Shown here: positions 16,397-26,100 of the stretch, piece by piece
Layout of the letters: every line of letters begins with the position of its first letter
How positions within the stretch are numbered: the first letter of the stretch is position 1
DNA from: JBFJVZ01 sp041623895
Lineage (GTDB): Bacteria > Planctomycetota > Planctomycetia > Pirellulales > Pirellulaceae
Assembly (NCBI GenBank): GCA_041623895.1
Contig: JBFJVZ010000013.1
Location: 1-41,042, forward strand
Direction: 5' to 3'
DNA length: 41,042 nucleotides
Translations under genes and position numbers: made by a program
Notes under the pieces: generated by a model
What the model was told of the DNA's origin: nothing
The model's input: only the letters and a program-made list of their open reading frames with translations
Databases searched by the model: none

Positions 16397-17590
16397 CTAG
16401 TTTTCACCACCGCTCTCGGTTGCCGTGGAGTTGTCCTCGGCCGCTTTCTGCTCTACAGCCCCTTTCTGCTCTTCAGCCGCAGACCTCTTGTCAGGTTCCG
16501 GTTTGTAGTTCTTGGACAACGTCTTCATGAAAGCGATCAGCGAGTCGATGTCGTCATCGGAAAGCTGCCCCTTGTAGCTGGGCATCACCGGCTGGAATCC
16601 TTTGGCGATCTTGGCTTTCGGATTCAAGATCGACTCACGAACGTAGTTTTCATCAACGGCTGCGGACCGGCCATCGGTCAAATCACGCGCTGCCCCGTAG
16701 CTGTCCTTCCAAGTCGGGCCCGTCCCACTGGAGCCATCGATTGAGTGACAACCTTTACAGCCGCGTTGCTGATACAACCGCTGACCCCATTCCTCCATCG
16801 GCACTTCACCGCGAGTGCTTTTTTCTTTAATCCAAGCATCCAAATCTTCCTGGGTTTTGTGAACCACGACTTGTGTCTGCATCATCGAGTGATCCTTGCC
16901 ACAATACTCAGCGCAATATAGATCAAAGAATCGGTAGCCCTCGGGAGTGAACTGATGGTGGTCATAGTCCCAAGCCGGGTTGCCCTTGTTCCACGCCTTT
17001 GCCTGTTTCAGCTCTTCGTCGCTGACCTTTTCGCTTGCAATCGTGGGCTCGAACCACATGTAATTGTAACGACCAGGGACAATATCCTTTTTCGCTCGAA
17101 ACGCCGGCACGTACAGACTGTGGATCACGTCCTTGCTGGTCATGGTCAGCCTTGTCGGCTCGTCCAACAAGATGTGAAGTTCAGGATGGTAAGTGCCGCG
17201 ACCGTAGTCGACCAACCAAGACCATTTCTGAGCCTCAACTTTCAACTCATATCCGCCGTCAGGTGGAACTCGCTGATCTAAAAAACCGCGCGCTCCGGCA
17301 TAAAACATCCAAATCAACAGGATTGACGGCAGAATTGACCATGCCAATTCCAGCGGAGTGTTATGCGAAACCTGGCTTTCCGCCGGTGCGCCCTTGGGCT
17401 TGTGGTACTTCCAGGCAAAATAAAACAAGCAATAACCGATGGGGATGAAAAAGGCGACGCAAATCCACGTGATATACCAGTACACCGAGTCGTTACGTTC
17501 AGCAAAAGTCGATGCCGACTCGGGGAACGAGGCAAACTCGGGAACGTAGTCACCGAGCAGCGAAAATGAAGCAGGAAACATCGAATGCAT
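16397..17590 (-). CDS. ctaC: Cytochrome c oxidase subunit II fused to cytochrome c (caa3-type)
   Basis: This 397-aa subunit accepts electrons and passes them to heme a. Two N-terminal helices (about 36-60 and 82-100) are followed by the cupredoxin domain. CuA ligands are His157, Cys226, Cys230, His234 and Met237 (CAEYCGKDHSMM). A C-terminal c-type heme domain has CKGCH at 278-282 and a likely Met ligand in PVMPSYKGQ. The tail after residue 365 is Lys/Glu/Ala-rich. An extra segment of about 30 residues (184-218, acidic then aromatic) precedes the last CuA strand and is absent from ordinary subunit II. The fused cytochrome marks a caa3 oxidase, which suits direct electron transfer from Alternative Complex III. 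An alternative start Met4 is possible. Confidence 0.96.
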   Translation of the reverse strand: MHSMFPASFSLLGDYVPEFASFPESASTFAERNDSVYWYITWICVAFFIPIGYCLFYFAWKYHKPKGAPAESQVSHNTPLELAWSILPSILLIWMFYAGARGFLDQRVPPDGGYELKVEAQKWSWLVDYGRGTYHPELHILLDEPTRLTMTSKDVIHSLYVPAFRAKKDIVPGRYNYMWFEPTIASEKVSDEELKQAKAWNKGNPAWDYDHHQFTPEGYRFFDLYCAEYCGKDHSMMQTQVVVHKTQEDLDAWIKEKSTRGEVPMEEWGQRLYQQRGCKGCHSIDGSSGTGPTWKDSYGAARDLTDGRSAAVDENYVRESILNPKAKIAKGFQPVMPSYKGQLSDDDIDSLIAFMKTLSKNYKPEPDKRSAAEEQKGAVEQKAAEDNSTATESGGEN

Positions 17591-17606
17591 CTTTTTCTGA
17601 AAGCTG

Positions 17607-18593
17607 TTAGTTACGATTTTCGATTTCTAAGTCCGGGATAATCTGATCCCCGCTAGCGGGTTCTGTCTTGGCTTCGCGGTCCATCATTTCATTCGGATGA
17701 CGTCGGCGTCCGACCCAAAACGGCAGCAAACAAGCGAGCGTGATGCCGACCGTGGCGGCACCCGCGACTCTCATGATTTTCCAAGCCACCGGTGTGTAGC
17801 TATTGGAACCAGGATCGTAGCTGTAGCACCACAGAATGAACTGATCGACCGCCGAACCGACCTTGCCCTCGCCGGCTTCCACCAGTGCCATTTTCATTTG
17901 ATCGGGCGGAAACTCGACATCCAGCGAATAACGGGTGATCACACCGTCCGGTGAAACGAACGCCAGCATTGCCGGATGATTGTATTGCTGGTTGGCGCGG
18001 TCGTATTTGTAGCGGAATCCCAACACGTCAGCTAAGCGGGTGATGATCGGCTGCTTGGCGGTACAAAATGCCCAGCCGCTTTCAGCACCGGGCTGATTCC
18101 GCAACAACTGCACGAATTTTTTCTTCGTCTCGCGAACACGCTGCGTCGTCTCACGCGGATCAATGCTGACCGTCAGCAGCTGAAAATCCTGTCCAATCCT
18201 CAAGTCCATCTTATCCAGTGAACGAACCAGATGGCTGAGCTGGACGTTGCACAGCATCGGACAATCGCTGTAATTAAGCGTGATGATGGTCGGCTTCTTA
18301 CCATCAATGAAATATCCGACCTTGACGCGGCGTCCCCGGGAATCAGTCAGCGGTAAACCAAACGGGATCTTGGCACCCAGATTTTGATCGACCGTGACAC
18401 CACGGCGTTCAAACGGCAGGCCAGTGTTCAGTTCAACAGCGGCACCCTCACGCACTTGATCTTGCGCATTTGCGCAGATCGAGAGCGGTGCGACGATGAG
18501 AAAAACCGTCGTCGCGATGATCAGCGCAATCGCGGTGCCAGCCGCTCGGCTGCCGCAGCGGTCACGCGTCGTCACTGTCGCTCTTTGTTTCAT
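17607..18593 (-). CDS. sco: SCO1/SenC-family copper chaperone for CuA assembly
   Basis: This 328-aa membrane-anchored thioredoxin-fold protein has an N-terminal hydrophobic segment (residues 20-43, signal or anchor). The copper site is Cys111-x3-Cys115 (DCPMLC) plus His206 (YNHPAML), the standard SCO triad. A second transmembrane helix lies near 268-290 (IMRVAGAATVGITLACLLPF), followed by a cytoplasmic charged tail, so the domain faces the periplasm. SCO proteins deliver copper to, or reduce, the CuA site of subunit II. The gene lies 16 bp upstream of subunit II. Its start overlaps the end of the preceding small gene by 32 bp, which suggests translational coupling. Confidence 0.94.
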   Translation of the reverse strand: MKQRATVTTRDRCGSRAAGTAIALIIATTVFLIVAPLSICANAQDQVREGAAVELNTGLPFERRGVTVDQNLGAKIPFGLPLTDSRGRRVKVGYFIDGKKPTIITLNYSDCPMLCNVQLSHLVRSLDKMDLRIGQDFQLLTVSIDPRETTQRVRETKKKFVQLLRNQPGAESGWAFCTAKQPIITRLADVLGFRYKYDRANQQYNHPAMLAFVSPDGVITRYSLDVEFPPDQMKMALVEAGEGKVGSAVDQFILWCYSYDPGSNSYTPVAWKIMRVAGAATVGITLACLLPFWVGRRRHPNEMMDREAKTEPASGDQIIPDLEIENRN

Positions 18594-18894
18594 TGTTTTC
18601 TTTGGTTGCGGAATCCTTTTCCTTTGCCAACATCAATTCCATCGATTTTTCCACCGGAATGGTGTAATTACCGGTGTCCGGATCAACGCCGTAAGACGAG
18701 ACCTCGGCGGCCTGGGTCGCCAGGACCTTGTTTTGACGGCGGTAATCGCTACTTTCGATCACGTGCTCGTTTTGCCATTGCAGCAGTGCGTAGTACACCA
18801 CTTGAACCGCTAAAGCGGTGACCGCCGTCACAACCACCGAGAAAATTCCCACGGTGAAAATGCGTTTTGTGTTCAGATCGTCGTAACTGGCCAT
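18562..18894 (-). CDS. Small one-helix membrane protein in the ACIII-oxidase operon (110 aa)
   Basis: A single transmembrane helix (residues about 12-37, IFTVGIFSVVVTAVTALAVQVVYYALL) follows a short N-terminus, MASYDDLNTKR. The remainder is hydrophilic and ends in an acidic/Lys-rich tail. I do not recognise a named family. Its position between actF and sco, and the 32-bp overlap with sco, indicate that it belongs to the complex or to its assembly. It could correspond to the small accessory subunits (ActG/ActH-like) of Rhodothermus ACIII, but sequence alone does not show this. Confidence 0.75.
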   Translation of the reverse strand: MASYDDLNTKRIFTVGIFSVVVTAVTALAVQVVYYALLQWQNEHVIESSDYRRQNKVLATQAAEVSSYGVDPDTGNYTIPVEKSMELMLAKEKDSATKENNETKSDSDDA

Positions 18895-18945
18895 CGTTTT
18901 TTCTTGCTAACTTAGTTTCACGCCGCAGACCGCTGCGACGGCTGA

Positions 18946-20211
18946 TTAAATGTTCTCAAAGGCGAGCGATTCGCGAAAGCGAGGATCCCCCGCCGGGGCG
19001 ATCTTGGTCTGATCGGCCACTCTCAGGACGACACCGGCCAGCAATCCCAGCATTCCCAGCACGCACAGCACACTCGCGATAACCCCAATCACCCCGCCGG
19101 CGTTTGCGACCGCACCGGGGGTACCCGAATGGGTTTCCGGCATGATCAGCCAAAAGACGTCAATGTAGTGCAGAACCAGCACGTAAACGGCCCAGCCGAA
19201 TACCAGCGTCGGCCGCCGTCGCACATACAGGCTCATCGTTCCCAGGAAAGGAAGCATCCAGTGGAAGAAAATCAAGATTAGCCCGAGCACGCCAAACGAT
19301 CCGAGTTGGCGGCGATAGATCCACTCCGTCTCTTCGGGAATGTTTCCGTACCAAATCAACATATACTGGCTGAACGCGATGTAGATCCAGAACAGCAGGA
19401 AGCCGAAGATATACTTCGCCAAGTCGTGATAGTGCTCCACGGTCACTTCGTCTCGCATCGCGCCATTCTTTTGCAAGATGAAGGCAACGACGGTGATCAT
19501 GCAATGAGCCGACAACATGCTGCCAGCGAATAAGTAGACCCCGAACATGGTCGAGAACCACATCGGAGCCAGGCTCATCACCCAATCGAATGCGGCAAAT
19601 GAGATGCTCAGTGCCAGCAACATTGCCGCCGGTCCGCTCCAGTACTGCATTTGATCGGTGATCGATTTGTCGCCGGTTTCATCCTGGCGGACGCTGCCGC
19701 GGAAGTAAAACGACGCCAGGCCGGCCCAAATTGAAAAGTAAATGACGGCACGAAAGAAGAACCAGCCTGCATTCAGAAATCGCGACTTGGTTTCCCACAC
19801 CTCCGCGTCGATATGATTGGCGGCTTGGTATTCACTACTGTCCCAGTGATAAAGCGTGCCTTCACCAAACCACAGGGTCACCATGATCGGCAGAAACAAG
19901 ATGGCCAGCGGCACGATCATCACCATGATCAGCTCGGCGATACGCCGCACAACCACGCTCCAGCCGGCCCGGCACAGGTGCTGAATCACAACAAAGTACA
20001 AACAACCGAGCGTGATCGTCAGGCAGTAGATGAATGACGTCAAGTAAACCGACATCGCGTAGCGGCCACCGTGATAGTTCCCCAAACCCCAGCCCAGCAG
20101 CAACAAGATCAGCCCGCAAGCACAAAGCGGTAAGGCCAATTTCGATAGCGACGCGGGCAACTTGAATGCCGAGTCAGACGGGTTCGCGGCCTCGGTTGAG
20201 TGTTCAGACAT
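18946..20211 (-). CDS. actF: Alternative Complex III membrane subunit ActF
   Basis: This 421-aa polytopic protein has about ten hydrophobic helices, as expected for ActF. ActF is a membrane subunit of the quinol:cytochrome c/oxidase oxidoreductase and is structurally related to NrfD-like ActC. Characteristic stretches are WFFFRAVIYFSIWAGLASFY, SISFAAFDWVMSLAPMWFST, AFSQYMLIWYGNIPEE and FHWMLPFLGTMS. The region YILVLHYIDVFWLIMPE-like near residue 345 (LHYIDVFWLIMPE in the protein) is also typical. It lies 60 bp after actDE and 51 bp before the small membrane protein. It may contribute to proton translocation. No heme motif is present. Confidence 0.93.
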   Translation of the reverse strand: MSEHSTEAANPSDSAFKLPASLSKLALPLCACGLILLLLGWGLGNYHGGRYAMSVYLTSFIYCLTITLGCLYFVVIQHLCRAGWSVVVRRIAELIMVMIVPLAILFLPIMVTLWFGEGTLYHWDSSEYQAANHIDAEVWETKSRFLNAGWFFFRAVIYFSIWAGLASFYFRGSVRQDETGDKSITDQMQYWSGPAAMLLALSISFAAFDWVMSLAPMWFSTMFGVYLFAGSMLSAHCMITVVAFILQKNGAMRDEVTVEHYHDLAKYIFGFLLFWIYIAFSQYMLIWYGNIPEETEWIYRRQLGSFGVLGLILIFFHWMLPFLGTMSLYVRRRPTLVFGWAVYVLVLHYIDVFWLIMPETHSGTPGAVANAGGVIGVIASVLCVLGMLGLLAGVVLRVADQTKIAPAGDPRFRESLAFENI

Positions 20212-20271
20212 CTTGGTTGAACTGTTGTGGGATAAAAAATCTGTGCAGGTGTGATCAGCGAATCAGGCAGG

Positions 20272-21738
20272 CTAACTCTTGGCCGCCTGCTGCTCGCCTT
20301 CTTCTTGTTTCTTTCGTTCGGCTTCGGCCTGTTCCGCAAGTTTCTTGTCGATCTCGGTCTTCAGCTGGGTGATCTCTTCGCGCTTGTCTGCAGGGATCAA
20401 GTCGATCGATGCCCGGCGACTTTGTTGGAGCGCACGAACGTAGGCGACGATGGCCCAGCGATCGCGCGTTTTGATTTGTCCCGAGTAGCCCGGCATCTTG
20501 CGAATCCCATTGCTAATCGTGCTGAACAGTTTGCCGTCGGGGTACTTGTCCTGCTGCAAAATGTCCTGATGCAGCGACGCCGGTGGAATCCACTGCTGTG
20601 CCAGGATTTGCTGGGCCCGCTGGTTGACCAGGCCATTGCCTTTGCCGTTTCGGCCATGGCAAACCGCACAGTAAATGTTGAATTGTTCCTGACCCTTGTC
20701 CAACAGATCAGCAGTGATCTCCAAGGGGTTCTCTTTCAGCCAAGGTGTCGTATCCATCACGCTGGCAGTCTGATCTGCTGACGCCGCTTGCTCGGCAGAC
20801 GGAGCTGCGGGTGGCCCAGCCGCATCTGCTTCGTCATCGTCCTGTGGTTTCAAAAACGTTCGCACCAATTGCTCCGCCCGCGGCGAATCCATGCGCGAAA
20901 GTTCGTCGACGTTGATGCCGGTTAAATAATCAAGTCCGTCTCCCAACTGACCACGAGCAACAGTGCCGGGAACATCCGGACGCATGGCACGATTATCGGC
21001 AAACAGAGATGTCGTTTGCTGAGCATCCCGGGCGGGGGAAAAATCCATGTCCATGAAAATATGAAAGCGCGGCTTATCGCTGTTGGTCACTCGCATCTTG
21101 GCCACAATCAACGCCGGGATGATCGAGAAACCGACCAGCAGTGCCCACACAATCAACAGGAAACGAGGAATCTGCTTGGGTGTGTCATCTTCGACCACCG
21201 TATTGATGTATTGACTACCCGTATCGGCAAATAGTTGGCGAACGCCTTCGGCATCAAAACGTTGATCTTTGGCATCGATAAACAAAAAGAAGCGGTCGTC
21301 GGTGGCGCGATCGAATCGTGGGTCGGTAAACATCGGGTTGCTGAATCTGGGCAATCCGTTCAGCGCCCACATGCCAAAGAAGGCACCGAACGAAGCCAAC
21401 AGTACCGTGACTTCAAAGGCAACCGGCATGAAAGCCGGGATCGACAACACGTAAGGTTTGCCGGAAATGATGTACGGATAATTGATGCCGTTCATCCAGA
21501 TTTGCATCAACATCGCGATCCCGGTTCCGGTCAGTCCGGCCACCAGCGGAATGTACGGCAGCTTACTCGGCTTGATACCCAATGCCGTGTCGATACCGTG
21601 CACGGCAAACGGCGCGAACGCGTCCGTCTTCGTGTAGCCGGCATCACGAACACGCCGGCAGGCAGCCAACAGCGAATCAACCGAGTCGTACTCGGCAAAC
21701 AGCCCATGGACTTTCTTTTCGTTGCTATCGTCAGACAT
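20272..21738 (-). CDS. actDE: ActD-ActE fusion: ACIII membrane subunit plus monoheme cytochrome c
   Basis: This 488-aa protein joins two subunits that are separate in Rhodothermus. Residues 1 to about 185 are ActD (DUF3341): HGLFAEYDSVDSLLAACRRV, a two-helix hairpin (about 61-82 and 103-127) and the FSNPMFTDPRFDRATDDRFF block. At about 192-214 a helix begins the ActE part, followed by LFADNRAMRPDVPGTVARG, an ActE hallmark. The heme c site is CAVCH (357-361) with likely Met ligand in KMPGYSGQ. The C-terminal 40 residues are a charged coiled-coil-like Lys/Glu/Gln tail. The Ala/Asp/Pro-rich linker (298-328) precedes the cytochrome. The frame is uninterrupted across the junction. The stop of actC lies 5 bp before its start. 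Confidence 0.93.
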   Translation of the reverse strand: MSDDSNEKKVHGLFAEYDSVDSLLAACRRVRDAGYTKTDAFAPFAVHGIDTALGIKPSKLPYIPLVAGLTGTGIAMLMQIWMNGINYPYIISGKPYVLSIPAFMPVAFEVTVLLASFGAFFGMWALNGLPRFSNPMFTDPRFDRATDDRFFLFIDAKDQRFDAEGVRQLFADTGSQYINTVVEDDTPKQIPRFLLIVWALLVGFSIIPALIVAKMRVTNSDKPRFHIFMDMDFSPARDAQQTTSLFADNRAMRPDVPGTVARGQLGDGLDYLTGINVDELSRMDSPRAEQLVRTFLKPQDDDEADAAGPPAAPSAEQAASADQTASVMDTTPWLKENPLEITADLLDKGQEQFNIYCAVCHGRNGKGNGLVNQRAQQILAQQWIPPASLHQDILQQDKYPDGKLFSTISNGIRKMPGYSGQIKTRDRWAIVAYVRALQQSRRASIDLIPADKREEITQLKTEIDKKLAEQAEAERKKQEEGEQQAAKS

Positions 21739-21743
21739 AAACT

Positions 21744-23150
21744 CTAATGCTCGTCGTTATGAGCCATGTGATATTGCTTGGCGAGCGTCGATTTCGTTTC
21801 CGCCATGTTGATCACGGGCATCAGCCTGCAGAACAACAAGAACAAAGTAAAGAACAAGCCGAACGAACCAATCAGCATCGACCAGTCAACCCAAGTCGGT
21901 GTGAAGTACGCCCAGGCACTCGGTAGATAGTCACGCGACAGGCTCGTACAAACAATCACGAATCGCTCGAACCACATGCCGATATTCACAAAAATCGAAA
22001 TCACCACGATGATCCACGGTGTCGTTCGACATTTCTTGAACCAGAACAGCTGGGGACTGATCACGTTGCAAGTCACCATGATCCAGTAGGCCCACCAGTA
22101 GGGGCCGAAGGCACGGTTGACGAAGGCAAAGATTTCCGCATCGACCTGGCCATACCAGGCAATGAAGAACTCGGTGGAATAAGCCAGTCCAACGATCGAT
22201 CCGGTCGCCAGAATGATCTTGCACATGTTGTCCAAGTGCCGGATCGTGATCAGCTTTTCCAAGTTCAACATCGATCGCGCCGGCACCATCAACGTCAGCA
22301 CCATCGCGAAACCGCTGAAGATCGCACCGGCGACAAAGTAGGGAGGAAAGATGGTCGTGTGCCAGCCGGGAACTTGGGAAACAGCAAAGTCAAAGGAAAC
22401 GATCGTGTGCACCGAGAGAACCAGCGGAGCCGCCAAGGCCGCCAGAATCGCGTAGGCTTTTTCATATCGCATCCAATGCCGTGAACTGCCCGACCAACCG
22501 AGTGAAAGCAGCCCGTAAGCCATCCGCCGATACTTGTTTTTTGATCGATCGCGGAATGTCGCCAGGTCGGGCACCATGCCCATGTACCAGAACAGCAGCG
22601 AAACCGTTCCATAAGTGCTGACCGCGAACACGTCCCACAATAGTGGGCTGCGGAACTGAGGCCACATCCACAAATTCAAACTGGGATAGGGTGCCAGCCA
22701 AAACGCCAGCCAGGCGCGGCCCACGTGAATTCCGGGGAACGTTGCCGCGCAGATCACCGCAAAGATTGTCATCGCCTCGGCCGCGCGGTTGATACTCGTT
22801 CGCCACTCTTGCCGGAACAAAAACAGAATCGCACTGATCAGAGTTCCGGCATGACCGATTCCGACCCAGAACACAAAGTTGACAATTGGCCAACCCCAAA
22901 AGATCGGCGATCGGTTACCCCAAACACCGACACCCTCGTAGAACAAGTACAGAATGCAAAGTCCCAGCCACTGCAACAGGGCAAACGAAATCAAGAAGCC
23001 GATGATCCAGCCTTTGCTGGGCGCACGCTCGGCGACCCGACATACCGATTCTGTGATGTCGTGGTACGTCGTATCGCCCAGCACCAGCGGTGCGCGCTCG
23101 CCCGGCTGCTCGACGGTGTTATCCAATCCTTGGGGAATGGCAAGTGACAT
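21744..23150 (-). CDS. actC: Alternative Complex III membrane subunit ActC (NrfD/PsrC-like)
   Basis: This 468-aa polytopic protein of about ten helices belongs to the NrfD/PsrC family. Visible hallmarks are NRSPIFWGWPIVNFVFWVGIGHAGTLISAILFLFR split over two helices, NRAAEAMTIFAVICA, PGIHVGRAWLAFW, LWDVFAVSTYGTVSLLFWY, HTIVSFDFA and GWHTTIFPPYFVAGAIFSG. In ACIII, ActC binds quinol on the periplasmic side next to the Fe-S clusters of ActB. The GHAGT and HTIVSFDFA segments are the usual quinol-site region. It is 44 bp downstream of actB and 5 bp upstream of actDE, so it is part of the operon. Confidence 0.95.
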   Translation of the reverse strand: MSLAIPQGLDNTVEQPGERAPLVLGDTTYHDITESVCRVAERAPSKGWIIGFLISFALLQWLGLCILYLFYEGVGVWGNRSPIFWGWPIVNFVFWVGIGHAGTLISAILFLFRQEWRTSINRAAEAMTIFAVICAATFPGIHVGRAWLAFWLAPYPSLNLWMWPQFRSPLLWDVFAVSTYGTVSLLFWYMGMVPDLATFRDRSKNKYRRMAYGLLSLGWSGSSRHWMRYEKAYAILAALAAPLVLSVHTIVSFDFAVSQVPGWHTTIFPPYFVAGAIFSGFAMVLTLMVPARSMLNLEKLITIRHLDNMCKIILATGSIVGLAYSTEFFIAWYGQVDAEIFAFVNRAFGPYWWAYWIMVTCNVISPQLFWFKKCRTTPWIIVVISIFVNIGMWFERFVIVCTSLSRDYLPSAWAYFTPTWVDWSMLIGSFGLFFTLFLLFCRLMPVINMAETKSTLAKQYHMAHNDEH

Positions 23151-23194
23151 GAGTTAATCTATTGGTGGAAAAAAAATGAGTTTCGATTGGCTGC

Positions 23195-26100
23195 CTACAG
23201 CGTCAGTTCCGCGCCGTGTTTCTCGTCGCTGTGTTTCTGTTCACTGTGTTCGCCGTTTTCGGGCTTGGTTTCAGCTTCGTGATCGTTTTCTTTGTGGTCG
23301 CCGTGATCATTGCCGCCGTGGCCATCGGAACCGTGGCCGTCATGGTCATCGTGGCCGTCGCCATGCCCATGATGGCTCTTGATCGTTGCCAGGTCGTGGC
23401 GTTGTGCCGCGGTCATCAATCTGGCATGCGGGTTGCGAACCCGAGCAAGGTATTCGGTGCGAGGCTTGACATTCAGTTGGCCCAGCATGCCGTAGCTGCG
23501 GACATCGGCCTGCTTTTTTGCGACCGCCGAGTCGGGATCGGCAATGTTTCCGAACTCAATCGCTTTGGCGGGGCAGGCCGCTTGACAGGCGGTCACAACA
23601 TCGCCGTCGCGAACGGCTCGGCCGCCGTCTTTGCGTGCCCCGATCTTTGCCTTTTCCACACGCTGAATACAGTAAGTGCACTTTTCCATGACCCCACGGC
23701 CGCGAACGGTGACTTCGGGGTTCATCACCAGTGCTTGCAGTTTACGGTTGGCCGACTCGATCGATCCTGGGAAGGAGTCGACGCCGTATCCGACGCCGAC
23801 GTCGCCGTTGTAGTTGAAGTAGTTAAAGCGGCGCACCTTGAAGGGACAGTTGTTGGCACAGTACCGCGTTCCGATGCAACGGTTGTAGGCCATCGCATTG
23901 ATGCCTTCTTCGGTATGCACCGTTGCAGCCACCGGACAGACCTGTTCACAAGGTGCTGTTTCACAGTGCACACAAGCTAACGGCTGCTGGACGATTTCGG
24001 CGTTTTCCTCGTTTCCTTGGAAATAGCGGTCGATCCGCAGCCAATGCATTTCGCGGCTATTGATCACCTGCTCCCGACCGACGATGGGGACGTTGTTCTC
24101 GCTTTGACAAGCAACCACGCAGGCGTTGCAGCCGGTGCACTTGGACAAGTCGATCGCCATTCCCCACTGGGGTAGATATTGCTTTTCCGGATCAGCCTTG
24201 ATCGCAGCAATCGGTTCGGTCCATGGCGATCCCGAGCCGTTCTTGCCGACCGGAGGCGAGTGGGGTTCCTTGGGTGCTTCGGTGGCAAAGGTGGGAACCT
24301 TGTCCAGCAGTTCCGTGGTCCCTTCACGCACCAGTGAGAAGCTGCGGGCTTCGGTTTCGTCACGACCGAGTTCGTCGATGGCCCAGTGGTCCTGCGTGGT
24401 AGCCAACTCGTATTCGCGAAGATTCGGGCGGCCTTCGACTTTGTAGGCGATCATCATGGAATCGCTGCTGCGAATTGGCGAAACATCGATGCCGACAACA
24501 TCGACATCATTGTCAGGGTCGCCACCAACGGCGCCGACTTTGGTGCGTCCGTAACCAATCGCGACGGTGACGACGCCGGGCGCACAGCCGGGCATTTCGT
24601 AGACCGGCAATTCGACTTTGTTTTCACCGCGACGAAGCGCGATCATCAGTCCATGCTTGATCCCCAGCGACTTCGCTGTGCCGGGACTCATGATGGCCGC
24701 GTTATCCCAAACCAATTTCGTTAATGCGTGCGGCAACTCTTGCAGCCAACCGTTGTTGGCGAAGCGGCCATCGTAGATGCCGTCCGCCGGCACAAAAATC
24801 ACCTCGAAATCGTCTCGATCAATTTCATCGGCCGAGATCGCGACGGGAGAACCCGCTGTCAGCGGTGATGCATCGCCGCTGGGCGTTAAATCCTTGCCGG
24901 CGGATTTGATGTCTTCGGAAAAACCATCGTGCAGCAGTCGCCGCCATTCTCGTTCGCTAAGCGATTGGCCGCGCAAAGCATCTGCGGTGCGGCGGACAAT
25001 TTTTTGGCCATCGGTTTGATCTTCACCCAGCATGCTGGCCAGGACTTCGATGACACTGCGTCCGCCAAGCAGCGGTAGAATGTTGGGCTGACAGACACCG
25101 TAGTAACCGTGATCATTGACCACGTCGCCCCAAGATTCCAATGGATGGGCAAGCGGCAGCGACCAGGTGCAAAGACTTCCCGTCTCGTCGTCGTAATCGC
25201 CCAAATAGATCGAATTGTCGACCTTGCTGATTGCCCCCGTGACATCGATTTCGCCGGGCGCGGTGACGACCGGGTTGCCACCCAGAATCAGCAGCGTGTC
25301 GACTTCGCCGTTGTTGACTTTGGTCACCACGTCGCTGAGGGAAACCGTCGGCCCCAGTTCGTTGTCGACCAGTGGTGTGAACGATTGCAGCTTGCCGAAC
25401 GATCCCAGTTTTTGGTTCAGGCGGATGCCGGCAGCGACGGCATCGGCGCCCAGTCCGTCACCAACAACGACGACGGCATCAGCAGCGGCCTCGGCAATGT
25501 CATGTGCGAGCACATCCAGGAATCTCTCCAGCCGATCGGCGGGCGAGAGACTCTCGTGATCAAAGGGCAGTTCCTCCTCACCATGGTCGTGCTGTTGGCC
25601 GCCGGAGAGCTTTTCGATCCGCCGCTGGAGTTCGCTTAGAAACGCCCGCATTTGCCCGGGACGAAGCGCAAGCCGGGAATCGGCGGCCGCCCCGGTCAGA
25701 GTGTAACCGCCTTCGACTGCATACAAGCGGCTCATCTGGCCGGCCAGCGGATTACGATTTTCCGAGAACGAACGGGTGTTAACGACGGCAGCGGGGTCAG
25801 CCCCCAAAATGTCGGCTTGGATCGTAACGATTACCTTGGCATCCGCCAGGTTCAGCACTTGCTTGGCCGGCGTTCCCAGCACTTGCTGGGTCGCCGTCCG
25901 CATCGCATCGCCGCGGACGCCGTCGTATCGTGCGATCGTCACATTGGGCAAACGCTTTTTCAGCTGATTCAACATGCGCACGATCGACGGCGACGACGTC
26001 GGCGGGGTCAGCACCGCCATCGCGCCGCCTTTGTTGTTGCCTTCAGCCGCCTTCACAAAGGCGATTCGATCGAACTCCTCCCAGTCGACCTCCAGCCGCC

